DNA from: HXMU1420-13 sp963691715 | Lineage (GTDB): Bacteria; Bacteroidota; Rhodothermia; Balneolales; Balneolaceae | Length of the DNA: 64,000 bases | NCBI GenBank assembly: GCA_963691715.1 | Contig: OY829281.1 | Coordinates: forward strand, 372,001 to 436,000 | Reading direction: 5' to 3' | Program-made: the position numbers and the translations under genes | The notes under the pieces: generated by a model | The model's input: only the letters and a program-made list of their open reading frames with translations | Told to the model about the DNA's origin: nothing | Databases searched by the model: none | Shown here: one piece after another, positions 44,856 to 54,987 of the stretch | Position numbering within the stretch: the first letter of the stretch is position 1 | Layout: each line of letters begins with the position of its first letter

Positions 44856-46682
44856 ATGGACACAACAAAAATTAAAATTTTACTTGAAAGACATATAGAG
44901 CGAATTAGTAGGAAAATCTTAAAAATTGAACAATTAGAAATTAAGCTCTCAACATTAAGAGTGGTGTATTTCATTAGTTCTATATTCATTCTCTATGCTT
45001 TATCGCTGTTTGCCGGTAATACTATGGTAGGTTTTGTTTTAGTAGCATCAATTTTAGGATTCTTCTATCTGATACATCACCATAATGCAGTTGAGGAATC
45101 TTTGAAGAGTTTTAAATTTTTAAAAGAAATTAAAGAAGACCATCTAGCTAGGATAGATCTTAATTGGGAAAAGATTGAATATAATACGGTTGAAATAGAC
45201 GAAAAAAACCATCCGTTTGCTTTCGATCTTAACGTACTGGGTAAATATTCACTTTTTCAACTTTTAGATACTTCAATTTATAGCGCTAGTTCTTCCTTAC
45301 TTATCCAATGGCTTTTGTCTAAATCTCCCAATAAAAAAACTATATTGCATCGACAGAAACAAGTCAAGGAATTAATTCCACTAACTATTTTTAGAGATAA
45401 ACTCAGGGTAATAGGGCTTAAAACTAAAATTAAAAAAACATTAACTACGTGGAGTGTTGATGATGTTTTATACTGGCTTCGATTACCTAAGAAAAAAAAA
45501 TTCAGATTCACCCTTTCAATACTTTCTATTCTATCTCTATTAAATATATCATTCTTTACTTTCTTAATGATAGGAATCATTAATGCTCTTCCATTAACTA
45601 TCAGTCTGGTTTCCTATTTGTTGATATATAAATTTAATGATCAAAAAGTGAAAGGTTTATTTGATGCGGCTTTTCAGATTGAACAAATTTTGGATCAATT
45701 CAAATCTGTATTAATCTATGTCGAAAAGTATAAGGCTAAAAGTGGGAGCGAAGTTGAACAATTGCTCTTGAGTTTTCAAAATCAGGAAGTAAGGCCATCA
45801 ATTTATATTAGAAAGGCTCAAAAAATGATGGGAAGAGCTTCTATGCAAGCAAATAAATTATGGCAAAGCGTGGTAAATGCTATTGTTCCATGGAACTTGT
45901 ATTATGCAATGCGGATGGAAGATTTAAAGCTAGAGTTGGAACCAAAGCTTAGTGTATGGTTAGAGACATTCTATGAAATTGAGGCCTTGAATTCTTTGGC
46001 AAACTTCGCAATGTTACATCCTAAATATGTTTTTCCAATTCTTGACGAACAAGCTGAAAAAGAATTTAATTCTGTTGATCTAGGTCACCCTTTGATTTCT
46101 GAAACTCAAAGAGTGTGTAATAACTTTGGGATTGTTAAAGGGGAAAACTTATTGCTGATAACAGGATCAAATATGGCAGGGAAAAGTACTTTTCTGAGAA
46201 CAGTTGGCATAAATCTGATTTTATCCTATGCTGGTGCACCTGTATGTGCAGGTGCACTTACTACTAAATTATATCGTGTATTTACGAGCATAAATGTTAC
46301 AGACTCTCTAGAGGATGGCTATTCCCATTTTTATGCCGAAGTTAAACGCCTTCGTTACTTATTAGACGAATTAACTGAAGAAAATAAATTTCCTTTATTC
46401 TTTTTTGTTGATGAGATATATAAAGGAACGAATAATCGAGAGCGATATATTGGTAGTGCGGCATTCCTTAAATCGGTTGCCAAAGAAAATGGAATAGGTT
46501 TAGTTTCGTCTCACGATTTAGAATTAGCGGATCTTGATAACGAAATCCATCAACTAAGAAATCTTCATTTTGTTGAATCAATTAAAGATAGCAAAATGCA
46601 TTTCGAATATACATTAAATGAAGGACCTTGCCCAAGTACCAATGCAGTTCAGATTATGAAATTAGAGGGGCTGCCAACTTAG
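44856..46682 (+). CDS. Membrane-embedded MutS-family ATPase (MutS-like, not mismatch-repair MutS)
   Basis: 608 residues. Two pairs of hydrophobic segments (about 35-72 and 217-258) give a predicted four-helix membrane part, followed by a MutS lever/core region and an ATPase domain: Walker A GSNMAGKST (437-445), Walker B-like FFFVDEIYKGTNNRER and the SSHDLELAD switch. It lacks the mismatch-recognition domain with its Phe-x-Glu motif, so it is not classical MutS. The family is common in Bacteroidota and functionally obscure. It sits directly after a stand-alone Smr gene, which in MutS2 is fused to the same kind of ATPase. Confidence 0.85.
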   Translation: MDTTKIKILLERHIERISRKILKIEQLEIKLSTLRVVYFISSIFILYALSLFAGNTMVGFVLVASILGFFYLIHHHNAVEESLKSFKFLKEIKEDHLARIDLNWEKIEYNTVEIDEKNHPFAFDLNVLGKYSLFQLLDTSIYSASSSLLIQWLLSKSPNKKTILHRQKQVKELIPLTIFRDKLRVIGLKTKIKKTLTTWSVDDVLYWLRLPKKKKFRFTLSILSILSLLNISFFTFLMIGIINALPLTISLVSYLLIYKFNDQKVKGLFDAAFQIEQILDQFKSVLIYVEKYKAKSGSEVEQLLLSFQNQEVRPSIYIRKAQKMMGRASMQANKLWQSVVNAIVPWNLYYAMRMEDLKLELEPKLSVWLETFYEIEALNSLANFAMLHPKYVFPILDEQAEKEFNSVDLGHPLISETQRVCNNFGIVKGENLLLITGSNMAGKSTFLRTVGINLILSYAGAPVCAGALTTKLYRVFTSINVTDSLEDGYSHFYAEVKRLRYLLDELTEENKFPLFFFVDEIYKGTNNRERYIGSAAFLKSVAKENGIGLVSSHDLELADLDNEIHQLRNLHFVESIKDSKMHFEYTLNEGPCPSTNAVQIMKLEGLPT

Positions 46683-46687
46683 AGTAT

Positions 46688-47518
46688 TTATTCATCATCT
46701 AGTTCAAAAACTCTAACATAATCGATTTCAAATGTTGAGGGAAAAATGCTGTCATCAACACCCTGTACTCCACCCCAATCACCACCAACGGCCATATTCA
46801 ATAAGAAAAAATGAGGCTTGTTAAATGGCCAATTATCGTTGGTTGCATTCACAGGTTTAAGGTATCTATAAATTACATTAGTTTGTTCATCTATATAAAA
46901 AGTGATGCTATCTTCTTCCCATATTAAACCATAAATATGAAATTCTTCTTCCATTGTAGGTAACGAGATTGCACCAGAGCCCAAAGCTGTACCTAAACGA
47001 TGATTATTTGAAGCAGTATGTAAAGAAGCATGAGTTTTTCCAGGGTCATAACTCACATACTCCATGATGTCAATTTCACCACAATCTGGCCAGGATTGGC
47101 CATTTCGGATACCATCACCAAGCATCCAAATAGCTGGCCATAAACCGTTGCCTTTATGTTCTGGCATTTTGGCTCTTATTTCCATTCGTCCATATAGAAA
47201 TGTTTCATAAGTTAACATTCGAGCAGATGAGTAATCCCCTCTTCTTTGTCCATTTCCATCAAGAAGTGCATGTATTTTTAGAGTACCATCACTTACTTCA
47301 ATATTTCTGTCTAATGCGGTGTAGTTTTGCCATTCGTTATTCCCCCATCCGCTATCTCCTAATTCTGGGTACCAATTATCTCTATTCCAATCGTTTCCAT
47401 CGAATTCATCACTCCATAATAACCCCGTTGGTAAAACAGGTTCTGTATTACTCGTGCTATCTTTACAAGTGCTTAGGCTTAGTATTAAAAAGATAGAGGT
47501 TATTACATTGATTCTCAT
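46688..47518 (-). CDS. GH16 beta-glucanase (laminarinase-like) lipoprotein
   Basis: Cleaves beta-1,3 or mixed-linkage glucans. The lipobox ends at Cys18 (LSTC), so it should be tethered in the outer membrane or periplasm. The GH16 catalytic motif EIDIMEYV gives Glu148, Asp150 and Glu153. The substrate-cleft segments GLWPAIWML and the C-terminal FFLLNMAVGGDWGG and EIDYVRVF are typical of laminarinases. It acts alone, convergent with the MutS-like gene (five bases apart), and lies back to back with the second TonB receptor gene across a 495-base gap. Confidence 0.94.
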   Translation of the reverse strand: MRINVITSIFLILSLSTCKDSTSNTEPVLPTGLLWSDEFDGNDWNRDNWYPELGDSGWGNNEWQNYTALDRNIEVSDGTLKIHALLDGNGQRRGDYSSARMLTYETFLYGRMEIRAKMPEHKGNGLWPAIWMLGDGIRNGQSWPDCGEIDIMEYVSYDPGKTHASLHTASNNHRLGTALGSGAISLPTMEEEFHIYGLIWEEDSITFYIDEQTNVIYRYLKPVNATNDNWPFNKPHFFLLNMAVGGDWGGVQGVDDSIFPSTFEIDYVRVFELDDE

Positions 47519-48013
47519 TGAAAAGGTTTTAAGATTTATGATTAGAAAGAAATTTTGGACAGTAAACTATCAATACATGTTGAATTAGTTATTTTGTAAT
47601 AGTTAATGCTGAGTAAACACATCAACAAGTGAAGAATAAGGCTTTTTATTTTCTGTTGGTAATTTATTCAATCAATGTAAGAAAAAGTGGTTCAAGCATA
47701 GACGAATATTTTTAGATCTGCATCCGTCTAGATGGAAAGCTCAGAAAAGTGTGTAAGTTTTTTTATAAATCAAAGTTTTAAACTTTGAACAAAACAGAAA
47801 GATTTTAGTAGATTGTTGTGAAATAATATAGCGTATGATTTTTCCGCATATTCACTATCTGAAATTCAGGAACTAAAACTATACTTAGCAAATAAAACAC
47901 ATTTTTTTGGTTTAAGAATTTTTAAATCTGGGAAGTAAATTTTATATGTAAAGAGAACGATATAAAGCAAAAAGGGTTTTAAAATTAAAGTTTTTTGATA
48001 CAGTTATAATAAT
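47519..48013. other. Intergenic region between GH16 and TonB receptor genes
   Basis: 495 bases, divergent promoters expected. It contains a perfect 19-bp palindrome with a central T (TCAAAGTTTTAAACTTTGA, 47770-47788), roughly in the middle of the gap, and a shorter CTGAAATTCAG further on. I see no ORF or RNA signature. Confidence 0.5.
47770..47788. promoter_or_regulatory. 19-bp palindrome, candidate operator
   Basis: TCAAAGTTT, central T, AAACTTTGA: nine exact complementary pairs. It lies 252 bases from the GH16 start and 226 from the TonB receptor start, so it could co-regulate both. Confidence 0.45.
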
Positions 48014-50269
48014 TTGAGAAGTTTACTTAGGTACAAATTTTTATTTTTTTTTCTAATCGTAATTAATGCTGAAGTTGATGCTCAATGGGCTTCAGTTCAA
48101 GGTGTAATATCGGATTACTCTACATCTCAGGCTCTTGAGGGTGCTAACATTACAATTAGAGATATCAATAAATCAAATAGATTTAAAGGAGCTGCAACAG
48201 ATAAAAATGGGTATTATCAGATTGGCTCTATTCGACCGGGGACTTACGAGTTAAAAGTTAGTTTTTTAGGATTTTTATCTGTTGTGGATACATTAGTTTT
48301 TACCCTTGAGGATTCAAAAATTTTTAGCACAAGCCTACAACTTGACGACTCTGAATTAGGGGTAGTGGTGGTTGAGCAACCTGCTGGTGCGGTGCTACGT
48401 GAGGAAGGGCGACAAAGAGTTTCCCCTATCGATTTAAGTCGGGTCCCAACACCTGTTGCGGGTGGGGATTTAGCTAGTTATTTGCAAACATTACCTGGAG
48501 TAGTATCTTTAGGAAGTAGAGGAGGGCAATTATATATCAGAGGGGGAGCACCATCTGAAAATATGGTACTTGTTGATGGAATTTTGATTTACAAACCCTT
48601 TCATATTGTAGGTTTTTTCTCACCATTCCAACAAGATCTTATAGCTAATGCTGATTTTTATGCAGGTGGATTTTCCCCAACATATACTGGGAGGATTTCT
48701 TCTGTTTTAGATATCAATATGAGAAATGGAAGTAGATTTGATTATAAATCGAGTGTTTCAATTAGTCCTTTTGTAGTGGATTTTCTCGCAGAGGGACCAT
48801 TTAGTAATCCCGCTGCTTCTTGGATTATATCAACGAAGAGGTCAATTATCGAAACTACCAGCAACGCATTAATGGAATCGGAGCAACCATTAAGATTTGA
48901 ATCACATTATGCAAAGTTAAACTATAATGAAGAGGATGTGCAATGTTCAAGTATGATGATGCACACCTACGATAGGGGAAGGTTAGATTTTGAGAAGAAC
49001 GAAACAATAAAATGGGGGAATTTTTTATTAGGTGGACGGTGTCAGATTTTGCCTAAAGAATCAAAAATCTTTCTTGAGACTAATGTTAATTTCTCACACA
49101 TGTGGAATAACACAAAAAATGAAGATCAGAAAAATTCTACATCACGAGTATCTAGATTTTATATGAATGTTGATATGACTCAATACCTTAATCAGATTAG
49201 ATTAGTGTATGGTGGATTTATGAGTACTCGATATATGAATTATGATATAAGAGGCCGGTTTCAAAACATTGATTCTGAGGATTATGGATTATTTAATTTG
49301 GGAGCTCATTTTGAAATTTCCCTTCCTTTGGGGAAAAAACTCTCCTTTTTACCTGGAATTGCTGTTTCGTTTATACCGGGCACCTACAATACTAGTTATG
49401 AACCAAGAGTACGTGCTTCTTTCAGACCATTTGGTAATGATAACCAAGAGTTAAGTGCTGTTTATGGAATTTACAGACAACCTTTAGTTGGAATAAGTGA
49501 TATGAGAGATGCAAGTTCTGTATTTACTATTTGGATGAGAGCTCCGTTTGAAGGAGCTCAATTAGAGTCTACTCATTATCTTTTAAGTTGGCAGCAGGCT
49601 ATTGGTAGTTTCAACTGGTCAGTAGAAGGATACTTTAAAGATCTTAAGAATATCTCAATACCCACATGGACAACAGTTGCACGCGTATCTACAGAATTAA
49701 CACTTGCAGATGGCGAGACTTATGGTGCAGATGTTAGGTTTGAATATTCAAAAGGAAGATTTTATGGTGTAATTGGTTATGGCTATAGCTTAACAACCTT
49801 CGAATCTGCACAAGACAATTTCGGCTTTTGGTTTGATGAACCAGTACAATCATTTAATCCAGCTCATGATAGAAGACATCAAGTGAATACAACATTTAGT
49901 TATATGATGAAAGAATATTTGATCGGCATAAGATGGCAACTTGGAACAGGAGTACCATTTACTCAACCGATAGGCTTTGATGAAGTTTTGTACTTTAATG
50001 AAGGATTACCTGATGTTCGAAATACACCTGGTACCCGAAGAGTTATTCTCGATAAACCTTATAAGGGAAGGTTACCTGTTTATCATCGATTAGATGCCTC
50101 TGTAGAAAGGGATTTTAAGCTTGAAAATTTTAATGCAGATTTAAATCTTAAACTTGGTGTTATAAATGCTTATGATCGTGCAAACTTATTTTTTTATGAT
50201 GTATTTACAAACAGAAGGTCAGACCAGTTACCGTTTGTACCCTATATTGCATTTAAAGTTAAGGCTTAG
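48014..50269 (+). CDS. TonB-dependent receptor with carboxypeptidase-regulatory-like domain
   Basis: 751 residues. Signal peptide (1-23, ending DAQ), CarboxypepD_reg-like domain (about 28-105: GVISDYSTSQALEGANITI), a plug domain (about 110-230: GDLASYLQTLPGVVSLGS, LYIRGGAPSENMVLVDGI, FSPTYTGRISSVLDINM) and the beta-barrel, ending in YIAFKVKA. The start is TTG at 48014; the frame gives a good signal peptide only from there. It directly precedes a DUF4249-type lipoprotein with no gap. Receptor plus lipoprotein pairs import large or scarce substrates; the substrate is not evident, though the divergent laminarinase gene suggests a glucan link. Confidence 0.9.
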   Translation: MRSLLRYKFLFFFLIVINAEVDAQWASVQGVISDYSTSQALEGANITIRDINKSNRFKGAATDKNGYYQIGSIRPGTYELKVSFLGFLSVVDTLVFTLEDSKIFSTSLQLDDSELGVVVVEQPAGAVLREEGRQRVSPIDLSRVPTPVAGGDLASYLQTLPGVVSLGSRGGQLYIRGGAPSENMVLVDGILIYKPFHIVGFFSPFQQDLIANADFYAGGFSPTYTGRISSVLDINMRNGSRFDYKSSVSISPFVVDFLAEGPFSNPAASWIISTKRSIIETTSNALMESEQPLRFESHYAKLNYNEEDVQCSSMMMHTYDRGRLDFEKNETIKWGNFLLGGRCQILPKESKIFLETNVNFSHMWNNTKNEDQKNSTSRVSRFYMNVDMTQYLNQIRLVYGGFMSTRYMNYDIRGRFQNIDSEDYGLFNLGAHFEISLPLGKKLSFLPGIAVSFIPGTYNTSYEPRVRASFRPFGNDNQELSAVYGIYRQPLVGISDMRDASSVFTIWMRAPFEGAQLESTHYLLSWQQAIGSFNWSVEGYFKDLKNISIPTWTTVARVSTELTLADGETYGADVRFEYSKGRFYGVIGYGYSLTTFESAQDNFGFWFDEPVQSFNPAHDRRHQVNTTFSYMMKEYLIGIRWQLGTGVPFTQPIGFDEVLYFNEGLPDVRNTPGTRRVILDKPYKGRLPVYHRLDASVERDFKLENFNADLNLKLGVINAYDRANLFFYDVFTNRRSDQLPFVPYIAFKVKA

Positions 50270-51163
50270 ATGAATAAACCTTTTAGAAATGACATGCTAA
50301 AAAATTCAGGTATATTCAGTGTTATTCTTGCGGCATTATTTTGGGTAATTTCTTGTGATGAAAATTTTGAGCCTAGACAAGAGAATACGGCCTATTTTTT
50401 TTCAATATATGGCTATTTAGATGCCTCTGTTGATACTCAATGGGTTCGTTTAACCCCAGTAAGAGACAATTTTGATCCAGATACAGATCAAATTGATGTT
50501 AACGTAGTGATAAGAAATATTGAAACCGGTGAAGAAGTTACTATGAATGACTCACTGTTTAATCCAAATTCGTTAGTTGCATATTGGAATTTTTGGTCAA
50601 CAATGAGTATTGAACCAGAACAAACTTATGAAATCGTAGCAACTAACAATGAAAGAGAACAAAGTAGGGTTGTAGTAACCATACCGAAAGATTATCCAAC
50701 TCCTATCAACGCCATAAATAGAGATGGGGAAGTCTTACTTATCAAAGGTGTTAAAAATGTTGCTGAAGTTTCTGCTATCTACTTAGTGAAGGATACATTT
50801 CTAAATAGGAAGTATATTTTTTCTTACAGTCATATTAAAGATTCTACCAGATCTTTTGAAAATCCAAGTGAAGTATCTTTTGGATTAGATTATGCAAGAG
50901 ATCTTAACTTAATTTCTAGAGAATTTCCTGAAACTGAATGGATTATTGAAAAGCAACAATTGAATGTAGTTTCTGCCGGACCAGAATGGATTAATTTTTA
51001 TGAATTAGATGAAGATATCTACACGCTTCCTGAAGGAGTCTCAAATGTAGAAAATGGGGTGGGTTTTTTGCTTGGTACTATATCAAAAACGGTACCTTAT
51101 GAATATTGTGTTGACGATGAAGGAGATTTTATAGCTTGTGAATTAGAAGATCGAATAAATTAA
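50270..51163 (+). CDS. DUF4249-like lipoprotein, partner of the TonB receptor
   Basis: Lipobox ending at Cys29 (WVISC). The mature part starts with an FFSIYGYLDASVDTQWVRL strand set and Ig-like segments, matching the family of lipoproteins that accompany TonB receptors. The ATG follows the receptor stop at once. It shares the FSIYG opening with the orphan copy at 19765. Probably a surface ligand-binding lid for the receptor; this is inference from the pairing. Confidence 0.75.
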   Translation: MNKPFRNDMLKNSGIFSVILAALFWVISCDENFEPRQENTAYFFSIYGYLDASVDTQWVRLTPVRDNFDPDTDQIDVNVVIRNIETGEEVTMNDSLFNPNSLVAYWNFWSTMSIEPEQTYEIVATNNEREQSRVVVTIPKDYPTPINAINRDGEVLLIKGVKNVAEVSAIYLVKDTFLNRKYIFSYSHIKDSTRSFENPSEVSFGLDYARDLNLISREFPETEWIIEKQQLNVVSAGPEWINFYELDEDIYTLPEGVSNVENGVGFLLGTISKTVPYEYCVDDEGDFIACELEDRIN

Positions 51164-51408
51164 TTCAATAATATTAGAATTTTCTATATCCAAGATTTTG
51201 AAAAAACAATTTCAGATAAAAAATTAAATTTTATTACATTGTGCACCAATAGATTATGAGAAATAATAGTAAGAAGTGATCCGAATTTATATTAATGAAG
51301 TTTCTGAAATTTTTGTGGTTTGGAATGCAACAAAACATACGTTCAAACCTCTTTGTATTGATAATTAACATTATAGAATTTAACATCTGTAACATGTTTG
51401 CTAATTAA
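51164..51408. other. Intergenic region before the DUF5916 gene
   Basis: 245 bases, AT-rich, no ORF. A TTTG followed 18 bases later by TAGAATTT near 51353-51378 is a weak promoter-like pair; nothing else is visible. Confidence 0.3.
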
Positions 51409-54027
51409 ATGATTAATGCTAAAGAAGTAGCAGAGATAATCCTATTTATTTTTTGTTTTGCGCAACAAGTTTTGGCACAAAACAATCCCACAATAACAGC
51501 AACAAAAATAACTAACAACGAATATATTTTAGTTGATGGTTATTTAACTGAGGAAATATGGTTTAAAACTGAGGTCGTAACAAATTTTACTCAATCAACT
51601 CCATCTGACGGAAAACCTGCCTCAGAAAAAACAGAAATTAGAGTCCTTTATTCGGAAGATTATTTATATGTTGGTGCCATTGCCTTTGATTCTAGCCCCG
51701 ACTCGGTTATGGCAAACCTTTTTCGAAGAGATGGTAGTGAATCGTCAGATTGGATTTATGTAAATATAGACAGCTATAATGATGATAGAACAGCATTTAC
51801 CTTTGCAGCTAATCCACTAGGTATCCAAAAAGATATAATGTATTACGACGACACGAGTGAAGATGTTCTTTGGGATGCTATATGGGAGGCAAAAACTAAA
51901 ATCCTGGATGATGGATGGTCGGTAGAATTCAAGATTCCATTTTCTCAATTACGATTTACCTCGAACACTGATGTTCAAAACTGGGGAATTAATTTCCAGA
52001 GGAGAATTGCTCGAAAAGCGGAAATAAGTTTTTGGGCAAGAACACCAAGACAAGAATCAGGTCTTGTCTCAAAATTCGGAGATTTATTAGGATTAAGAAA
52101 TATTGATCCACCTACTCGGCTCGAAATTACTCCTTACATTTCTAGTAATATAATTCGCGATGATGTTGGTACCCAAGAAAATCCTTTTTATCAACAATAT
52201 GAAAATGAAAATAAAATAGGTGGTGATATAAAATATGGGATTTCCTCAGATTTTACACTCACAGCTACCATTAATCCAGATTTTGGTCAAATTGAAGCCG
52301 ATCCTGCCACGATCAATTTGACAGAATATGAACTATACTTCGAGGAAAGAAGACCCTTTTTTAAAGAAGGTGGGGAAATTTTTAACTTTGGAGGTACAAC
52401 AAGCCGAAATTCTTTTCGCACACACATCAATTTTTATTCCCGGCGTATAGGTAGAACACCATATGCAAAAGATCAATACCTTGGGATAATAGAACATGAA
52501 GGGAAATCATTGTCTTTAGATTATAGTTCTAAAAATCAATTTACAACTATTGCAGGTGCAGCAAAAATTAGTGGGAAAACAAAGAATGGATTATCCGTTG
52601 GGATTTTAAATGCCTACACGCTAGACGAAAAAATAGATTTTTTTGATCAATTAAGGGACACTATTGGAGTTATATCTGCGGAACCAGCTTCAAACTATTT
52701 TGCAGGTAGGATCAGACAAGATTTGTCAAAAGTTGATGCACAAATTGGAGGTTTTTTTAGTGCCGTAAATCGTAATTTTTCTGATGATTATTTGAGTAAT
52801 TATATGCATACATCTGCTTATCAGGGAGGAATGGATGCACAATACTATTGGAAAGATCGTAATTGGGGGGTTAGTGGAGTAGTTAATGTTAGTTCTGTTA
52901 ATGGTACTAAAGAAGCAATTTTAAGAACTCAACAAACATCAGCAAGATATTTTAATAGAATAGATTCTAAACAATTAAGAGTAGATTCATCCTTAACTAA
53001 TTTAACAGGTTATTTTGCTGAATTTAGCATTGGGAAGTATAGCGGGAGTGGATTAAGGTATTCATTTACTTATTCAGAAATGAGTCCAGAATATGAAATT
53101 AACGATATGGGATTCTTAGAACGCTCAGATTATCGGGCACCCCACTATCAAATTGAATACTTAAACGTTGATTCAGAGTTATTCAGATTTTATTGGTTAT
53201 GGGCTGATGTAGGCCATGCATGGAACTTTGACGGCGATATGATTTTTAATTATTACAGTGCATCTGGATACTTTCAACTCAACAATTTATGGACAATTTA
53301 TGCTTCCCTTGGGTTAACAGGAAGATTCTACATGGATAGAATTGCTCGTGGAGGTCCTACCATGTTAAGACCAAAAGACTGGAATGTATTTTTGAAAATT
53401 ACTACAGATACATCTGAAAAATTATATGCAGATTTTTCAACTTCATACCGTTCAGATGCATCTGGAGAATATTACGTAACATTTGATGCTGGAATGAACC
53501 TTCGGCCATTCAGTAATGTGCTTTTAAGTTTTGGTCCTGGATATAATAAGTCTTTAGATAATGACCAATATCAAGGGTACTCCGACCAAAATGGGGATAA
53601 CATATCAGATTATGTTTTTTCAAGCATCGATCTTGACATTATTTATGCTGAATTAAGAGCCAATGTAACTTTTACCCCTAGAATAAGTCTCCAAACATAT
53701 CTTAGACCTTACTATTATAATGCAGATTTTGACGATTACAAGGTGTTTAAAGAAGTGAAAACCTATAATTTTGAGCCTTTAGAGCCAACTTTAAATGATA
53801 GGTATGACAATGAATATGATTCAGAGTTTTATTCTCTACAAGGTAATGCAGTATTGAGATGGGAATACAGGCCAGGGTCAACTCTATTTTTTGTTTGGCA
53901 GCAGGATAGGTCAGATTTTAACTCTGGAGAAGTTCAGTTTGAACCATTTCAGGGTTTTATAAATACATTTCGAAATGATCCTATCAATATATTTTTGTTA
54001 AAATTTAGTTATTGGTTTGGAGGTTAG
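51409..54027 (+). CDS. DUF5916 protein with N-terminal CBM9-like domain, outer membrane
   Basis: 872 residues. Signal peptide (about 1-24, ending VLAQ), then a carbohydrate-binding-module-9-like domain (about 30-220: DGYLTEEIWFKTEVVTNF, then the WSVEFKIPFSQLRF strand), then the DUF5916 region (about 235-870) that appears barrel-like, with FNPDFGQIEAD-like and ERRPFFKEGGEIFNFG segments. DUF5916 proteins are common, uncharacterised outer-membrane components in this phylum. The C-terminus ends in an aromatic strand (LLKFSYWFGG). Probably involved in surface sensing or uptake; not experimentally defined as far as I know. Confidence 0.82.
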   Translation: MINAKEVAEIILFIFCFAQQVLAQNNPTITATKITNNEYILVDGYLTEEIWFKTEVVTNFTQSTPSDGKPASEKTEIRVLYSEDYLYVGAIAFDSSPDSVMANLFRRDGSESSDWIYVNIDSYNDDRTAFTFAANPLGIQKDIMYYDDTSEDVLWDAIWEAKTKILDDGWSVEFKIPFSQLRFTSNTDVQNWGINFQRRIARKAEISFWARTPRQESGLVSKFGDLLGLRNIDPPTRLEITPYISSNIIRDDVGTQENPFYQQYENENKIGGDIKYGISSDFTLTATINPDFGQIEADPATINLTEYELYFEERRPFFKEGGEIFNFGGTTSRNSFRTHINFYSRRIGRTPYAKDQYLGIIEHEGKSLSLDYSSKNQFTTIAGAAKISGKTKNGLSVGILNAYTLDEKIDFFDQLRDTIGVISAEPASNYFAGRIRQDLSKVDAQIGGFFSAVNRNFSDDYLSNYMHTSAYQGGMDAQYYWKDRNWGVSGVVNVSSVNGTKEAILRTQQTSARYFNRIDSKQLRVDSSLTNLTGYFAEFSIGKYSGSGLRYSFTYSEMSPEYEINDMGFLERSDYRAPHYQIEYLNVDSELFRFYWLWADVGHAWNFDGDMIFNYYSASGYFQLNNLWTIYASLGLTGRFYMDRIARGGPTMLRPKDWNVFLKITTDTSEKLYADFSTSYRSDASGEYYVTFDAGMNLRPFSNVLLSFGPGYNKSLDNDQYQGYSDQNGDNISDYVFSSIDLDIIYAELRANVTFTPRISLQTYLRPYYYNADFDDYKVFKEVKTYNFEPLEPTLNDRYDNEYDSEFYSLQGNAVLRWEYRPGSTLFFVWQQDRSDFNSGEVQFEPFQGFINTFRNDPINIFLLKFSYWFGG

Positions 54028-54097
54028 AAATTAGTCTAATTTTGTTAAATTACACATATTACAATATCATAGTAATTCAAAAAGAAATTTTATTTAT

Positions 54098-54790
54098 ATG
54101 CAAACTCAATTAACAGCTCAACAGGTTCAAACTATCCAGGCAACTTTTATCAATAAAGTTTACGCATGGATGTGTTTAGCATTAACAGTAACTGGTTTTA
54201 TTGCTTATAGAACAGCTCAATCAGAAGCTTTATTAGGCTTAGTTTTTGGCAATAGTATAATTTTAATTGGGTTAATTATTTTTGAATTAGGTATTGTTTT
54301 TTGGATGAGTAAAAACATTGCAACAATAAGCTCTAACATGGCAATAGGTTTATTCATGCTTTACTCCGCTCTTAATGGGCTAACCTTATCGATATTACTG
54401 TTAGTTTACACTGCATCTTCGATTGCTTCTACTTTTTTTATTACTGCAGGAACCTTTGGAGCTATGAGCATATATGGCTATTTCACAAAAAAAGATTTAA
54501 CAAGCTGGGGAAATTTATTATTTATGGCATTGATTGGTTTAATAATTGCCAGTGTAATAAATATTTTTTTGGCAAGCTCTACTATGTATTGGATTATAAC
54601 TTATGCAGGGGTTCTAATTTTTGTTGGATTAACAGCCTACGATACTCAAAAAATAAAAAATATGAGCTTACAGTTAGATGCAGAATCCGAAGAAGGTAGA
54701 AAAGGGGCAATAATGGGAGCTCTCGCACTATACTTAGACTTTATCAATTTATTTATAATGTTACTTCGGATTTTTGGAGATCGACGTTAA
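54098..54790 (+). CDS. Bax inhibitor-1 / YccA family membrane protein
   Basis: 230 residues with about seven membrane helices starting near residue 25 (VYAWMCLALTVTGFIAYRTA), the pore-proximal Asp segment TAYDTQKIKNM and the C-terminal GALALYLDFINLFIMLLRIFGDRR typical of BI-1/YccA/YbhL. It may modulate FtsH proteolysis or calcium leak by analogy to homologues. It stands alone. Confidence 0.93.
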   Translation: MQTQLTAQQVQTIQATFINKVYAWMCLALTVTGFIAYRTAQSEALLGLVFGNSIILIGLIIFELGIVFWMSKNIATISSNMAIGLFMLYSALNGLTLSILLLVYTASSIASTFFITAGTFGAMSIYGYFTKKDLTSWGNLLFMALIGLIIASVINIFLASSTMYWIITYAGVLIFVGLTAYDTQKIKNMSLQLDAESEEGRKGAIMGALALYLDFINLFIMLLRIFGDRR

Positions 54791-54928
54791 TGAGTTCTTG
54801 AGCTTATTATTTTTTTGATTTGAATTTTGGGTGTTTATAAATTTTAGATTTTGCCGATAATCTATCCTATCAACAAGCACCACAAGAGTTTAAAGAAATT
54901 TAACATGGTGTAACAAAAAATTAATGTA

Positions 54929-54962
54929 TATAGAAGTATAGCGTATTGTATATGCTTCTATA
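54929..54962 (+). promoter_or_regulatory. Hairpin in the leader of the T9SS cargo gene
   Basis: TATAGAAGTATA (54929-54940) pairs with TATGCTTCTATA (54951-54962) through 12 pairs including one G-T, with a 10-base loop. No T-run follows. It ends 17 bases before an AAAGGAG ribosome-binding site, so it is more likely regulatory or stabilising than a terminator. Confidence 0.5.
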
Positions 54963-54987
54963 AAATTCAAATTAACAAAGGAGTAAT

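Noticed and set aside
51330..51370. tRNA, from a GTTCAAAC stretch
   Set aside because: No matching acceptor or anticodon arms; I found no tRNA elsewhere in the window.
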